Source: Rivularia sp034931125 (GTDB taxonomy: Bacteria > Cyanobacteriota > Cyanobacteriia > Cyanobacteriales > Nostocaceae). From it: DNA of 64,000 nucleotides. Below the pieces are notes generated by a model. The model made no database searches. It saw only the letters and a program-made list of their open reading frames with translations, and was not told the DNA's origin. Positions 51,696 to 61,681 of the stretch are shown here, piece by piece (position 1 is the first letter of the stretch; the number at the start of each line of letters is the position of its first letter). The stretch is taken from positions 8,821 to 72,820 of the forward strand of contig NZ_JAYGHM010000039.1 of the NCBI RefSeq assembly GCF_034931125.1, in the 5' to 3' direction. A program made the position numbers and the translations under genes.

Positions 51696-53139
51696 AATGT
51701 ATATGAAAATACAGATTATTTAGCAAAAAGATGGGTGAAATAACAAATTTGAGTATGAAACATCTCAAGTAGTACGCTGATAATCAAAGCCTCTATTTTT
51801 GATCAGGGATAATCTCGTGGCATCCGGTTTTAAATCTCCACAAAAAAAGACTAAAAGCTCCAAAGCTTTGAGTATAGCTTCGGCGACCTTATTAACAGAA
51901 AAAATAGGAGAGATTTTTAGTGAAGTGGAAGACCCGCGTGTTGAAAGGACACGTGTCCACTTGTTAACAGATATTTTAGTTATCGCAATACTATCAGTAA
52001 TTGCTGGAGGTAAGGGCTGGGAAGATATGGAAAATTATGGAGAAAGCAAATATGAATGGCTCTCCCAACTTCTAGTTTTACCGGAGCGGTATCCCAAGTG
52101 CAGACACTTTCCGTCGAGTATTTGAGCGTATCAATCCAAAAGTATTTGAGCAATGTTTTAGATGTTGGGTCGAATCAATCGTTGAAAAAACAGGAGCGCA
52201 GGTAATTCCAAGGGAATGGTAAAACCATCAAAGGTTCTTATGATAGAGTTTTGGGAAAAACAGCTTTGCACCTGGTCAGTGCATGGTCAAGTCAGCATCG
52301 TCTTGTTTTGGGACAAGTTAAAGTAGCTGATAAATCAAACGAAATTACTGCAATTCCGGCGCTACTAGAATTATTAGACATTGCAGGATGCATTATCACA
52401 ATTGATGCAATGGGAACACAAACCGCAATTGCATCTCAAATCAAAAATGCCAACGCTGATTACATTTTAGCGCTTAAAGGGAACCATCCTACACTTCATA
52501 CACAAGTAAAAGATTGGTTTGAACAACATTTAATCAAAGGCTTTGAAGGAATTACCCATAGTTATGATAAGCGGATAGAAAAAGGGCATCACCGCACTGA
52601 AAAACGCCAAACTTGGTGTGTTCCTGTTTCTCAACTACCGCTCCTACACAATCATTCGGACTGGGTTGGACTAAAGTCTGTAGTTATGGTGAGTGCAGTC
52701 GGCGGTGTCGGTTTCCGTCCCGTCGAACTGCCGAACCCGAAGGGTTGTCCGTGTGAGACATCTGTGGAACAAAACAACCCGTGAAGTGCAGTTTTATCTG
52801 ACTAGTCTCGATTGCAATGCTTGCAAGTTGGGGCAGGCGATTCGCTTGCATTGGAGCGTTGAAAACGGGTTGCATTGGACTTTAGACGTTACCTTCAATG
52901 AAGACGCTTGCCGCGTCCGTAGTGGTCATGCTCCACAAAATTTGTCACTGCTGCGTCGAATTGCAATTAACGCATTGAATTTGGAGCAATCGTTAAAGCG
53001 CAGTAATCGTCAAAAGTCCAATCGAGCGGCTATGGATAACAACTATATGTTAACGATTCTGGCTGCTTGTTTATCTCACAACCATAATGATACCTTAAAA
53101 GCCTGTTGTCAATAGGGTTTGAGGTGCGCTTACCCTGGG
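51675..53139 (+). mobile_element. ISAs1-family insertion sequence, decayed
   Basis: About 1.46 kb with inverted ends CCCAGGGTAAGCGCA at 51675-51689 and complement at 53125-53139. The flanks (GCCTTGGCAA left, AGTGTAATAA right) share no target duplication, and both neighbouring genes are cut, so a deletion or rearrangement has occurred at the element. Confidence 0.85.
51799..53115 (+). pseudogene. ISAs1 (H-repeat) transposase, frameshifted
   Basis: Pieces: EDPRVERTRVHLLTDILVIA (to about 52125), DTFRRVFERINPKVFEQCFR in another frame, then ALHLVSAWSSQHRLVLGQVK with IAGCIITIDAMGTQTAIASQ and ILALKGNHPTLH (52251-52690), then EVQFYLTSLDC, LHWSVENGLHWTLDVTFNED and NLSLLRRIAINAL (to 53115). All parts of the ISAs1 DDE transposase are present but in at least three frames. 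A short extra stretch near 52690-52760 separates the last two pieces. Confidence 0.85.
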
Positions 53140-54570
53140 AGTGTAATAAGAACCAGTAGTTTTGCGATCGCTCCCCAAAGCTAAAACAAATTCATGCATC
53201 CCATGACGTTTTCTTATCTGGGGATGAAAATCCAATAAACTCTCATAAACACTTCCTAATTCCTCTACATCCAAAGCTGCATAATTCACCCTTCGCAATT
53301 GTCCGGCTTTTTCGTACAAAGATAAATGCCGAATCGCTTGCAATAAATCGTAATTATCAATGGCACAATTATCTAAATCCACGAGAGTATTGCTACCAAA
53401 TAAATCCCCATTTAACGGTGATAAACCCAATAACTTTCCTCGCCAATTTTCATCAAATAGCATAAAGGTTACTCGCAAACCTTGCCATAAATCTTGAAAA
53501 CCTTCCCGTCGCCATTTCGGACGCTCTGCTAACATCCGCAGCCGTTCAATGCTGTAATATTCTTGATAGATGCGAGTTTTTTCTGGAGAAGCTAAATCTT
53601 CCGCTTCTACAAATAATAAGTTACGCGATTCGGCAACCATTAAAAATAGTAACCGATAAATCAACAGTAATAATTGACGATAATAATCCAGTTCGTAGTT
53701 GCGCTTCTCTACGAGACGCTCCGCGAACAGCGCATCTTTCCCCGAAATAAACTTCTCTCGCAAACTTTCATTTTGGGGATGTTGGAGAAAACCCGTACCC
53801 AAAAGTTGCAGCGCTTTTTCAACTCCATCTCGCAGTCTATCCCTAACTCGTCCGCCTTGTTGAATTGCTTCTTGATGATAAAATTCTAAAAGGCATTTAT
53901 CCCCATCATCCATTCCTTCAGGTAAACGGGAACGGTGAAAAAGTCGATAAAATAAACCAAATTCCGCAAAGTTTTCCCCATTCAGAATTTGCTCTAAGTC
54001 AAATTCGATATAGGTAAGCCGCGTCATCAAGGAAGTATCCCGCAGCAAACGCCAACATAAACCGTTAGTAACAACAGCCCATAAATGTTCTGTACGGTTG
54101 AGATATTCCTGTACCAGCGCGTGTGCCGATAACCTGGGATTACCGCTGGGTGGGCGTTGTTCTAACTTTACCCCACAACCAACAATGTGAATGGGTGGTT
54201 TATTCTCTCCCGTCTCCGCACGGTGGGAAATTGCATAGGTTTGTCCTTCTACTACCTCGGCTTTGGCTACGTAAACCGGGTTATATCCCAAACTCCGTAG
54301 TAAAGGTACTGCCCACTGTTCGCGGGTAATAGTTGTTGCTGTATCGTTCTCCTTTAATCTTGCCAAAGCCCGTTGAAAAGCCGCCCAATATATTTTGGCA
54401 TCACCCCAAGCTGTAGCAATTTCATCTGCTAGTTTATCAGTTTTCTCAAAACCAAAATCTTCTGATGATTGCCCTTTTATACCGCCAGCCAGCAATTCGG
54501 TTGTCATATCCGGAGCAATCAAATTACCTTCAATTTGCACTCCAGCTAAATTAATACCCGCGATACTCAT
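53140..54570 (-). pseudogene. drmMI: DrmMI-like (Eco57I/PglX-type) DNA methylase, N-terminal 476 residues only
   Basis: The frame from ATG 54570 (overlapping the helicase end, ATGA) gives ADEIATAWGDAKIYWAAFQR, QWAVPLLRSLGYNP, NRTEHLWAVVTNGLCWRLLR, YYRQLLLLIYRLLFLMVAES and ends with ALGSDRKTTGSYYTP at the IS. In complete proteins the Rossmann SAM motif and NPPY follow directly; both are missing. The pairing helicase-methylase is as in class 1 DISARM. Bases 53701-53730 are a dispersed repeat carried in frame (FAERLVEK). Confidence 0.75.
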
Positions 54571-57423
54571 GATTTCTTCCTTCCACCCGGTTGCAAAATG
54601 TAAATTCCTAAAATATCCATCGGTAACTATGGCTTGACGCGGATTTTCCCTTCTTTAGTAATTTGACGTACCCGCCGATGTGACTGCAAAAGCAACTCGG
54701 AATGCTCAATTGCAAAGTTTTCTAAAGCTGGCTGTATTTCCTCAATCCTCTCCAGAAAATCCGTGATTTCTACTTGCTTCATTTCTGGAATCACATCCCC
54801 CGATGGCTTCGCTGAAGTTAAAAGTGCGATCGCATCTTCTGGTGAAAGCCAATGCGGATGAGATGGGCTACCCGTAAATCCCACCACAGCACATTCTTCC
54901 GCGAGTAGATTTTCCTGCTTGGCACTAATCTAGTAAATGCCGTAAGCGCAACAGTAAAAGCGTTGTCCGTTTTTCAACTGCATCAGTTTTGGTAAACCCA
55001 CATCTAGAAGCCACAGCATCAGCAGGATTTTCTAAAGTTGTTTCCAAAATTTGACGCGCTAAACCCGCAACCAAATCATGATTTCGTCCGATATATTCCA
55101 CACCTTCAGGTGCGGGTGAGATAAAAGTAATTAAACGCGGCTTATCTCCCAAAGTTGGCTGAAGAAAATTCGGTATTGTTGGTAGCAGCCATTGCTGGTT
55201 TTTCTTGCCAATCAATCCACAACTGTACCTTTCACAAGCTTCCCGCACAAACCACTCTACGTCTGCTTGGGAACCCAAAATGTTATCGGATTCAATTAAT
55301 TCTTGCTCGACTTCGGCTGGTTTAATGGTGCGTTGAACAAAACGGCTACGATTAAGTTTTTCTCTTTCTACGGCTTTATCCCAATTTTTGTGAACCTTGT
55401 CTATGGGAGATTCATTTTCATCAAGTAAATCCAACAAAGATAACTGTACTGCATCGGTAGCGCGATCGAACAAAGATTGAAATACCGATTCCGCCACCGT
55501 GTTACTATTCATCGGTACGGGAACTGTAACTCCCAAAGACTTGTGAATTTGTACCGCTTTGCGAATTAATACATCTAGCACCGCTCCATCTACGGGATTA
55601 TCCCGACCGTAAATCAAACAGCATTTTACCTCAATTGCAGTTTGCCCGTAACGGTCAATACGTCCTTCTCGTTGCTCCAAACGGTTGGGATTCCAAGGTA
55701 AATCGTAATGAACAACAGCACTGAAGTGTGACTGTAAGTTTACCCCTTCACTCAAACAATCAGTAGCAACCAGCACTCGTACTGGATAAGATTTTAACTC
55801 TTGTAAACGAATTTCTCGCTCATCCTCAGAAAGTTCTCCAGTAATCGCAATTACCCGTATGCCATTATTCTCGCTGCTTTTAACCTTCCGCTTTTCTAAC
55901 TTCTGCTTCAAAGCATCAGCAACATAATTCGCCGTGGCAATATAACGACACCAAATAATCGGATTACAACCTGACTCCAGAAGAGATTCAACAGTAGCAA
56001 TACAACATTTTAACTTCTCGTCTTTACTACCCTTCAAATTTTCCGCCGCTTCCACAAAAGACCTAATTTTGCGACGTTCGGTATCACTATAACTAAGCGA
56101 TCCTTGTTCCAATACCACAGTAGGAGGTGCATCAACTGCTCGTTCTTGCTGCGTGGAATCATAAACATAGGCACCCATGATTTCTTCATCCAAAGCAGAA
56201 AATTCTACCCCATCCCTTTTACTAGCCTGCTTGCTCAAAGTTGCTACAGCAGCCGCAGGTGAAGACATAACACAGCGAATTAAAGCCAAAGCAGACCAAT
56301 ATCTTCCCCTTCGCTGGGCATAACTCATATCTTCATTGGTCGTTTTGACCAAACCACGCACAAAATTGTATACAGAATCAAATAAATCCCGATATTCCGG
56401 CGATAATTTGTAGGCATATTCATCCGACTTTCTTTGGGGAAAATGCGTTTCATCTCCCAACCAATGCTTAACATCTACCCGTCGTCGCTGCACAAAATGA
56501 TTGGATAGTTGCTCGCTCTGCTTTTTAGTTAAACTATCGAACTTAAACAGCGCAAATTCCGGTTGAAGTAAACCCACAAGCGACAAAAAAGAATCTTCAA
56601 TACCGCTATGAGGAGTAGCAGTCAGTAAAACTAAATGTTGATTGGATTTTTGAGATATTTCCTCTACCAGTTGGTTTCTTTGCTGCTGCGATGAACTGTT
56701 ATTACCCCGGTGCGTACAAGTATGCGCCTCATCTACGATCGCAAAATCCGGACAATGAGTAATAAAGCTAGCACGTCGTCGTTCAGATTTCGCATAATCC
56801 AAACTAACAATCAAATGACGATAGTAACCAAAAATATGATTGTCACCAGAAGGTAATCCGCGTTCCAACTTTGCCACCGTACCCGAACGTACCACTACAG
56901 CATCAATATGAAACTTTTCCTGCAATTCTTGCTGCCATTGGTCGCATAAATGAGGAGGGCACAGCACCGCAATCCGCTTGACTTCACCGCGATCGAGCAA
57001 CTCCCGTGCAATTAGTCCAGCTTCAATAGTCTTACCAATACCCACATCATCGGCAATCAGCAAGCGTACAGTCTCCAACCTCAAAGCCATTAATAACGGC
57101 ACCAACTGATAGGGACGAGGGCGCACCGATAAACGTCCCAAACAGCGAAAAGGTCCCGCACCACTCCGCAACAGCAAACGTGCAGCATTCATCAATAGCA
57201 ATGCCGCAGTATGGTCTTGAACTTGCTTAGGGTCGGGCGACGGAAAAGTTGCCTCTTCAATCTGCTCTACCCCCAACTGCCAATAAATACCAGCAATTTC
57301 ATCTTCATTGCCACTCAAAGGACGCAAACGGATAATCTCCTCAATTTCTGAGGGCAAAACTACCCATTGGCGATCGCGACAGCTGACTATGGAACCTGGC
57401 GTGTAACTAATGGTATCTGTCAT
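54567..57423 (-). pseudogene. drmD: DrmD-like SNF2/SF2 helicase, frameshifted near the C-terminus
   Basis: 832 codons are open from ATG 57423. Motif I DVGIGKTIEAG, DEAH in FAIVDEAHTC, LLTATPHSG, and in the C-terminal lobe ATDCLSEGVNLQ and LEQREGRIDRYGQ. At RLRHLLD (54925-54927, TAG) the frame breaks: one shifted base later SAKQENLLAEE continues into GFTGSPSHPHWLSPEDAIAL (54887-54630). After KGKIRVKP-like codons a TAG at 54627-54629 is again followed by in-frame LPMDILGIYILQP, the normal family ending. Two lesions mean the product is truncated by about 110 residues. DrmD is the class 1 DISARM helicase. Confidence 0.75.
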
Positions 57424-57923
57424 GCTAAAAGCTAGACGTAATAAAACCTATCAGCGTAAAGGTACATACTACCTAAAAAAACAAGCTAAATTAGGGTAGT
57501 AAAACTTTACTACTGTAAATAAGGTATTAAGAATCCTATTAGTTATATCAGTAATATTACTAATTAGCACTAATGATTTATAGAATTATTGTGTGATTAG
57601 AGTCACATTTATAGTCAAATAACTTTACTAGCTGTTGATCGAATACGAAAAATGCTCATGTGAATAATATTGAAACGAGCGATAAATCTAACTCCGAGTC
57701 ATAAAAATGAATAATTTAAACAACTCTCCACCTAAATGGTAAAGCTGTAATCATTACATAAAAAGATTTTCACCAGATTATCCTAAACCGGATAATCTGG
57801 TTGTGCGATTAATAAACTCACTTAAAGTCACCTATCGCATTATGCTCTTGCCAAATTCAAAATCTACAGGTATACGGCATATTGCCGTATATAATATAAA
57901 AGTTAATTAACTCTATGTAATCT
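57424..57923. other. non-coding gap with a long perfect hairpin and an operator palindrome
   Basis: No gene. A perfect 12-bp hairpin ACCAGATTATCC/GGATAATCTGGT with a 6-nt loop lies at 57772-57801 without a T-tract. A 9-3-9 palindrome TATACGGCA-TAT-TGCCGTATA at 57871-57891 overlaps a TATAAT-like -10 (57890-57897) before the TacA relic, the position of a toxin-antitoxin operator. Confidence 0.55.
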
Positions 57924-58229
57924 ATGAGCAACACTAACGTTCCAAAATCAATGGCTCGAAGAAAGTTGCTCGCGTGAACCTGGAAATAAAAGCTTTATGA
58001 AAGAAATCCGGCAATTTGTAGGGAGTAACCTTAACAGATGTGGTTAATGAAGAGCGTTAAAGCTATTGCTTATAAATTTATCGAACAGCAACAAAATCTG
58101 AAGCTGAGTAAAGAAGATTCAGAAGCTTTTTTTGAAGCGATTTTAAACTCTTCTCAACCATCAGATGCATTGAGGAAAGCAACTTCACGTTATAAACAAG
58201 TGATAGAAAATAATGGCATTAACGATTGA
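57924..58229 (+). pseudogene. TacA-type (DUF1778) antitoxin relic
   Basis: ATG 57924 reads MSNTNVPKSMARRKLLA and then TGA; in another frame VNLEIKAL, a typical RHH strand, follows. The C-terminal toxin-neutralising segment LKLSKEDSEAFFEAILNSSQ with PSDALRKATSRYK is intact in the frame 58038-58229. Immediately after, ATGGCATTAACGATTGAAC begins like a GNAT toxin but is lost in a MITE relic. So antitoxin and toxin are both broken. Confidence 0.65.
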
Positions 58230-58294
58230 ACTGCGAGCAGGAAAAGAAGCATAACCTTCGGCGTTTACTAGCGGGAATGATAGCTTAAATTGTA

Positions 58295-58312
58295 TTCAGC
58301 AAGCCCTAATTA
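58295..58312. repeat. solo MITE end, same family as 12417-12639
   Basis: TTCAGCAAGCCCTAATTA, identical to the right end of the 223-bp element. No partner left end is found nearby, so it is a truncated copy sitting where the GNAT toxin gene should be. Confidence 0.7.
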
Positions 58313-58320
58313 CCAAAAAT

Positions 58321-58878
58321 TCAAATATTCTCAATTTGAAAACCACGGGGACTTTTCAAAACAAAAATATCATTTTCTTTAAATAAATCTCCCATACAAA
58401 CAATAGGTAATCTTTCTTGATAAGCAATGATAGCTAAAATATAATTATGGTCTTTCAGTTCAGCTTTTATTTTGCGTAATTTATCAAATACTGGACAAAT
58501 AATTGTAATTTCACCGCTCAATTTATATTCGTGAGGGGTTGCGATTTGTGTGACAAAACCTTGTAGTTTTAAATTCGGATAATTATTAATAAAATCGCTT
58601 AAAATTTCAAGTTGAGAAAGATTTTCTGAAGCTGCTAACGTTTCAATCGCTTCACGAATTCTTGGAAGATAATCTCTTACATTTTTTGTATTTGGCAGCA
58701 AGATTTCAAATAAGCCGCACCTACGGTGAACACCTTCTTCTACTACTTGCTTGTGCCAAATTGTAGCATTATCAAGAAATTGTCCATCTTCATACCAACC
58801 GTGAGATTGCAAATAATCCCTCAGTTGTTGTGGTTCTATATTTTTAATGATTTGGGTATCTTCTACTGTGAATTTCAT
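58321..58878 (-). CDS. hypothetical partner of the DUF4365 protein
   Basis: 185 aa. DYLQSHGWYEDGQFLDNATI, then WHKQ and FEILLPNTKNVRDYLPRIRE, and near the end HNYILAIIAYQERLPIVCMG. I know no function. Its ATG overlaps the stop of the DUF4365-like gene (ATGA), so the two are translated together, which suggests a functional pair. No catalytic motif is obvious. Confidence 0.6.
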   Translation of the reverse strand: MKFTVEDTQIIKNIEPQQLRDYLQSHGWYEDGQFLDNATIWHKQVVEEGVHRRCGLFEILLPNTKNVRDYLPRIREAIETLAASENLSQLEILSDFINNYPNLKLQGFVTQIATPHEYKLSGEITIICPVFDKLRKIKAELKDHNYILAIIAYQERLPIVCMGDLFKENDIFVLKSPRGFQIENI

Positions 58879-59372
58879 GGTTGTATTCCTTGACCAATAT
58901 CTTGCATTATTGACTCAAGAGCAGTAACTGTAAATTGATTATTTCTTGGTATGGTAACAGTTACAGCCGATGTATTTTGTGTTTCCGGCATTCCTCTGAG
59001 CGATAACCAATAACCGCAATATCTCATACAAAGTTCTTGTTCTGATTGTTGCACCCACTCCTCTAAGTTATCGGGAAGTAAAACTACAATTAAGATTCTT
59101 GGAATGACAAAATCAATCATTCGTAAATCATCGTAGTTTTTCAACTTCAAAGGATAGCTGATTGCGTTATCCTTCATAACATCCCTTGATGTAGATTTTA
59201 ACTGTAATTCCAACCGAGGCGCACGGATACGTCCTATTATACCTCTGGCTGCTATGCCCCAGTCTACGCTGTCGTCGTCTACGGCTGGTTTGTAGAGAGA
59301 ATAACCTGCAACACTGGTGACGGCTTGAAGATATGCGTTGCTAAATTGTTCTTTCTGTTGGCTGATTTCCAC
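58875..59372 (-). CDS. DUF4365-like protein
   Basis: 165 aa. YLQAVTSVAGYSLYKPAVDD, DSVDWGIAARG, RLELQLKSTSRDV and FVIPRILIVVLLPDN fit the DUF4365 domain, whose D...QLKST residues resemble a PD-(D/E)xK nuclease fold (D-x(n)-Q/E-x-K). Members often occur in accessory and defence regions. It is first in a two-gene unit with the 185-aa gene. Confidence 0.65.
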   Translation of the reverse strand: MEISQQKEQFSNAYLQAVTSVAGYSLYKPAVDDDSVDWGIAARGIIGRIRAPRLELQLKSTSRDVMKDNAISYPLKLKNYDDLRMIDFVIPRILIVVLLPDNLEEWVQQSEQELCMRYCGYWLSLRGMPETQNTSAVTVTIPRNNQFTVTALESIMQDIGQGIQP

Positions 59373-59469
59373 TGAATATCGTGTTTATTTCTAATGCAAT
59401 ATTGAGTTTACACTGCATTTGACTCAAAATTAATCGGTTTTGAATTTACAAAAACATCCAGAAGGGGGA

Positions 59470-59541
59470 CTAATTTCATCTTTAGTCCTCGTGTCACACT
59501 AATTAGAAGGAAGACTGATTTTACGATTAGTCCTCGTGTCA
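59470..59541. repeat. two diverged copies of the tRNA-Phe anticodon-arm sequence
   Basis: GACTAATTTCATCTTTAGTC followed by CTCGTGTCA (59470-59496) and GACTGATTTTACGATTAGTC followed by CTCGTGTCA (59513-59541). Both share GACT...TCCTCGTGTCA with the tRNA fragment at 59616. The first can fold GGACTAA/TTAGTCC. Likely integrase contact sites or old attachment sites. Confidence 0.6.
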
Positions 59542-59615
59542 GTAGGAATGGGGGTAAAATGGGGGTAAGAGAGTGTGAAAAGGGTGAAAGTACTGTAGTG
59601 GCGTGGTTGAAGTCA

Positions 59616-59659
59616 GACTGAAAATCCTCGTGTCACCAGTTCAAGTCTGGTTCCTGGCA
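59616..59659 (+). other. tRNA-Phe 3' fragment, attachment-site core (attP/attR-like)
   Basis: GACTGAAAATCCTCGTGTCA, then CCAGTTCAAGTCTGGTTCCT and GGCA, equals the 3' 44 nt of a cyanobacterial tRNA-Phe(GAA): anticodon GAA, T-arm ACCAG-TTCAAGT-CTGGT, acceptor TCCTGGC-A. The 5' half (expected to begin GCCAGGA) is absent upstream, so it is not a gene. It lies 259 bp before int, as attachment cores do. Confidence 0.85.
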
Positions 59660-59668
59660 TACAATACG

Positions 59669-59704
59669 AAACCCCCAGCAGAATACAGCTTCTGGGGGTT
59701 TTTT
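59669..59704 (+). terminator. Rho-independent terminator behind the tRNA fragment
   Basis: AACCCCCAG...CTGGGGGTT stem followed by TTTT, 10 bp after the CCTGGCA end. It would serve to terminate the reconstituted tRNA transcript after integration. Confidence 0.75.
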
Positions 59705-59917
59705 AATGCCGCAAAAACCCCGTTTCAGCGATTCGAGGGGTGTAAGTTGGGTGTAAATTTACCCCCACGTTGGACATTTTTGGGCGAGGTTGGACAATTT
59801 ATTGGGGTAAAGTTAGGGTAAATCAGAGCGCGCTGATTCCAAGTCCAGCAAAGGCAATAGAGAAAACCAGCGATCGCATTTTCTCTTTGTCTTCACTTGT
59901 AAATCCAGGAGTCACTT

Positions 59918-61099
59918 GTGGGTTCTCAACGTAAAGCCTCAAAAGGAACTGTCCAAATTAAAACTTCAAATGAGCGCTTGCAACTCGTTTTTAGTTTTGG
60001 GGGTAAACGTCATTATTTATCAACGGGTTTTACCGATACCAAAGCCAACCGCAAGCTAGCGGAGATGAAGGCTAAACAAATTGAGTTGGATATTCTCTGC
60101 AATAATTTTGATATCACTTTGGTTCGGTACAAGCCGGAATCGCAGCAAGCCATCTTTACACCATCGGCAAACAGCGAGAAGTCACCCGTCGAACCTTGTC
60201 CAGAAAGTTATGCTTCTTTAGCTGATTTGTGGGACAGTTATACCGAATATAAGCGCTCAAGTTTATCTCCTAGTACTTTGGCAAAGGATTACAAGAAAAT
60301 TTACCGTTGTATTAACGTGCATCTGCCAGTGAAGACTTTAGATAAAGCTGTAGCGATTCGGGATTGGTTAATTGCCAATAGAAGCCCGTTATCTGCCAAA
60401 AAAATACTGACTCAGTTTTCGGCTTGTTGCAATTGGGCTGTGAAATCTCAATTGATTGAGGCTAATCCTTTTGCGGATATGGCGAGCGATATTAAAGTAC
60501 GACATGGTGATTCCGAGGAGACGGATATTAATCCTTTTAACGTTGAGGAGCGCGATCGCATTATCCAAGCATTCAAGGAAAATCGATATTACACTCACTA
60601 TGCATCGTTCATTGAATTTCTTTTCATGACGGGCTGCCGCCCATCTGAAGCTGTGGGTTTGCAATGGAAGCATATAAGTAATGACTTTACTCAGATTCGG
60701 TTTGAGCAAGCTGTAGTGATTTCTGAATCAGGATTAACTTGCAAACCAGGTTTGAAGACGCAGAGGAAGCGACTTTTTCCAATTAATAACCGCTTGGCTA
60801 TGTTCTTAAAATCAATCCAACCTGCTGATGTGTCGGGTGAAACTAAGGTTTTCCCTTCGCCTGAAGGTAAGTGGATAGATGTGCAAAACGTGAGTAGAAG
60901 GGCTTGGAAGACTGTGCTATCCATGCTTGATGGTGTTGATTATCGGAAGCTTTACCAAACCCGGCATACATTTATTACGATGGCTTTGAAGAATGGAGTA
61001 GATGTAAAAGATTTAGCCAAAATGGTAGGTAATTCACCTGAGATTATTTACCGACATTATGCGGGGCAAAGTCGGGAGCTTTTCTTGCCGGAGTTTTAG
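59918..61099 (+). CDS. int: tyrosine-family integrase
   Basis: 393 aa from GTG 59918. An N-terminal arm-binding-like region (TVQIKTSNERLQLVFSFGGK, then RHYLSTGF) precedes the core-binding domain (SLADLWDSYTEYKRSSLSPS) and the catalytic domain: R in MTGCRPSEAVGLQWKH, H-T-F after YQTRHTFITM, and the nucleophile Y in IIYRHYAGQS. The adjacent tRNA-Phe 3' core and a probable excisionase support site-specific integration at a tRNA-Phe gene. Confidence 0.88.
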   Translation: MGSQRKASKGTVQIKTSNERLQLVFSFGGKRHYLSTGFTDTKANRKLAEMKAKQIELDILCNNFDITLVRYKPESQQAIFTPSANSEKSPVEPCPESYASLADLWDSYTEYKRSSLSPSTLAKDYKKIYRCINVHLPVKTLDKAVAIRDWLIANRSPLSAKKILTQFSACCNWAVKSQLIEANPFADMASDIKVRHGDSEETDINPFNVEERDRIIQAFKENRYYTHYASFIEFLFMTGCRPSEAVGLQWKHISNDFTQIRFEQAVVISESGLTCKPGLKTQRKRLFPINNRLAMFLKSIQPADVSGETKVFPSPEGKWIDVQNVSRRAWKTVLSMLDGVDYRKLYQTRHTFITMALKNGVDVKDLAKMVGNSPEIIYRHYAGQSRELFLPEF

Positions 61100-61417
61100 G
61101 ATTTAATTGGCGATACTTACTATTGGATATCTACTCAAAAAAAGAAGTTTAATAGTAAGTATTACCTTCTTCACTTTAATAGTTACAGAAATTTTCTGCT
61201 TTGATGAAAGGTAAATTGTCAGGTTTTTCAACAGAAAGGCTTTTTCGTTTTTTAAATGCTGTCTTGTTGCGATATGGAAATTGTAGTTAAGAGTAAACAA
61301 TCTAATTAGTCGGGCGAAAACAAAAGTTTGTATTGATTAATAGATTAATAACTATTACATTCTTCATAATGGAAAGGAATGGAATATACACTTATTTTAA
61401 ATCACTTACCAGTATCC

Positions 61418-61681
61418 TCAAGCTTTTCGTTTGTTACGTTTTTGATTACTAACTAAACTAGCATGATACAAATCAATCGCTCTATGATGAGCAATTGGAT
61501 CTTGACGATTATGGAACCAATCTTGAATAAGCTCTAAATTATATCGAATACAACGGCTATTCAATTTGATCCAATGGGTTCCTTCAATCCATGTCCCATC
61601 TAAACGATATTTTTTAAGTGTAGAAAAGCTCATATTTAGTCTTTCTGATGCTTGCTGCTTTGTAACGAACTGGAACATCAT
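61418..61681 (-). CDS. putative excisionase / directionality factor
   Basis: About 87 aa from the ATG pair near 61681 (an upstream in-frame start adds 12 residues). FVTKQQASERLNMSFSTLKK, then YRLDGTWIEGTHWIKLNSRC and YNLELIQDWF, is the winged MerR/Xis-like fold. A basic tail follows (NQKRNKRKA). Location 318 bp from int, facing it, is usual for Xis. It may equally act as a regulator of int. Confidence 0.6.
   Translation of the reverse strand: MMFQFVTKQQASERLNMSFSTLKKYRLDGTWIEGTHWIKLNSRCIRYNLELIQDWFHNRQDPIAHHRAIDLYHASLVSNQKRNKRKA

Noticed and set aside
59603..59821. 72-codon plus-strand frame over the tRNA fragment and terminator
   Set aside because: It reads through a tRNA 3' half and a hairpin terminator; no protein-like features.
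61103..61300. 65-codon minus-strand frame behind int
   Set aside because: Lysine/isoleucine-rich AT-driven frame without a sensible RBS. The 61100-61417 gap otherwise shows nothing I can support.
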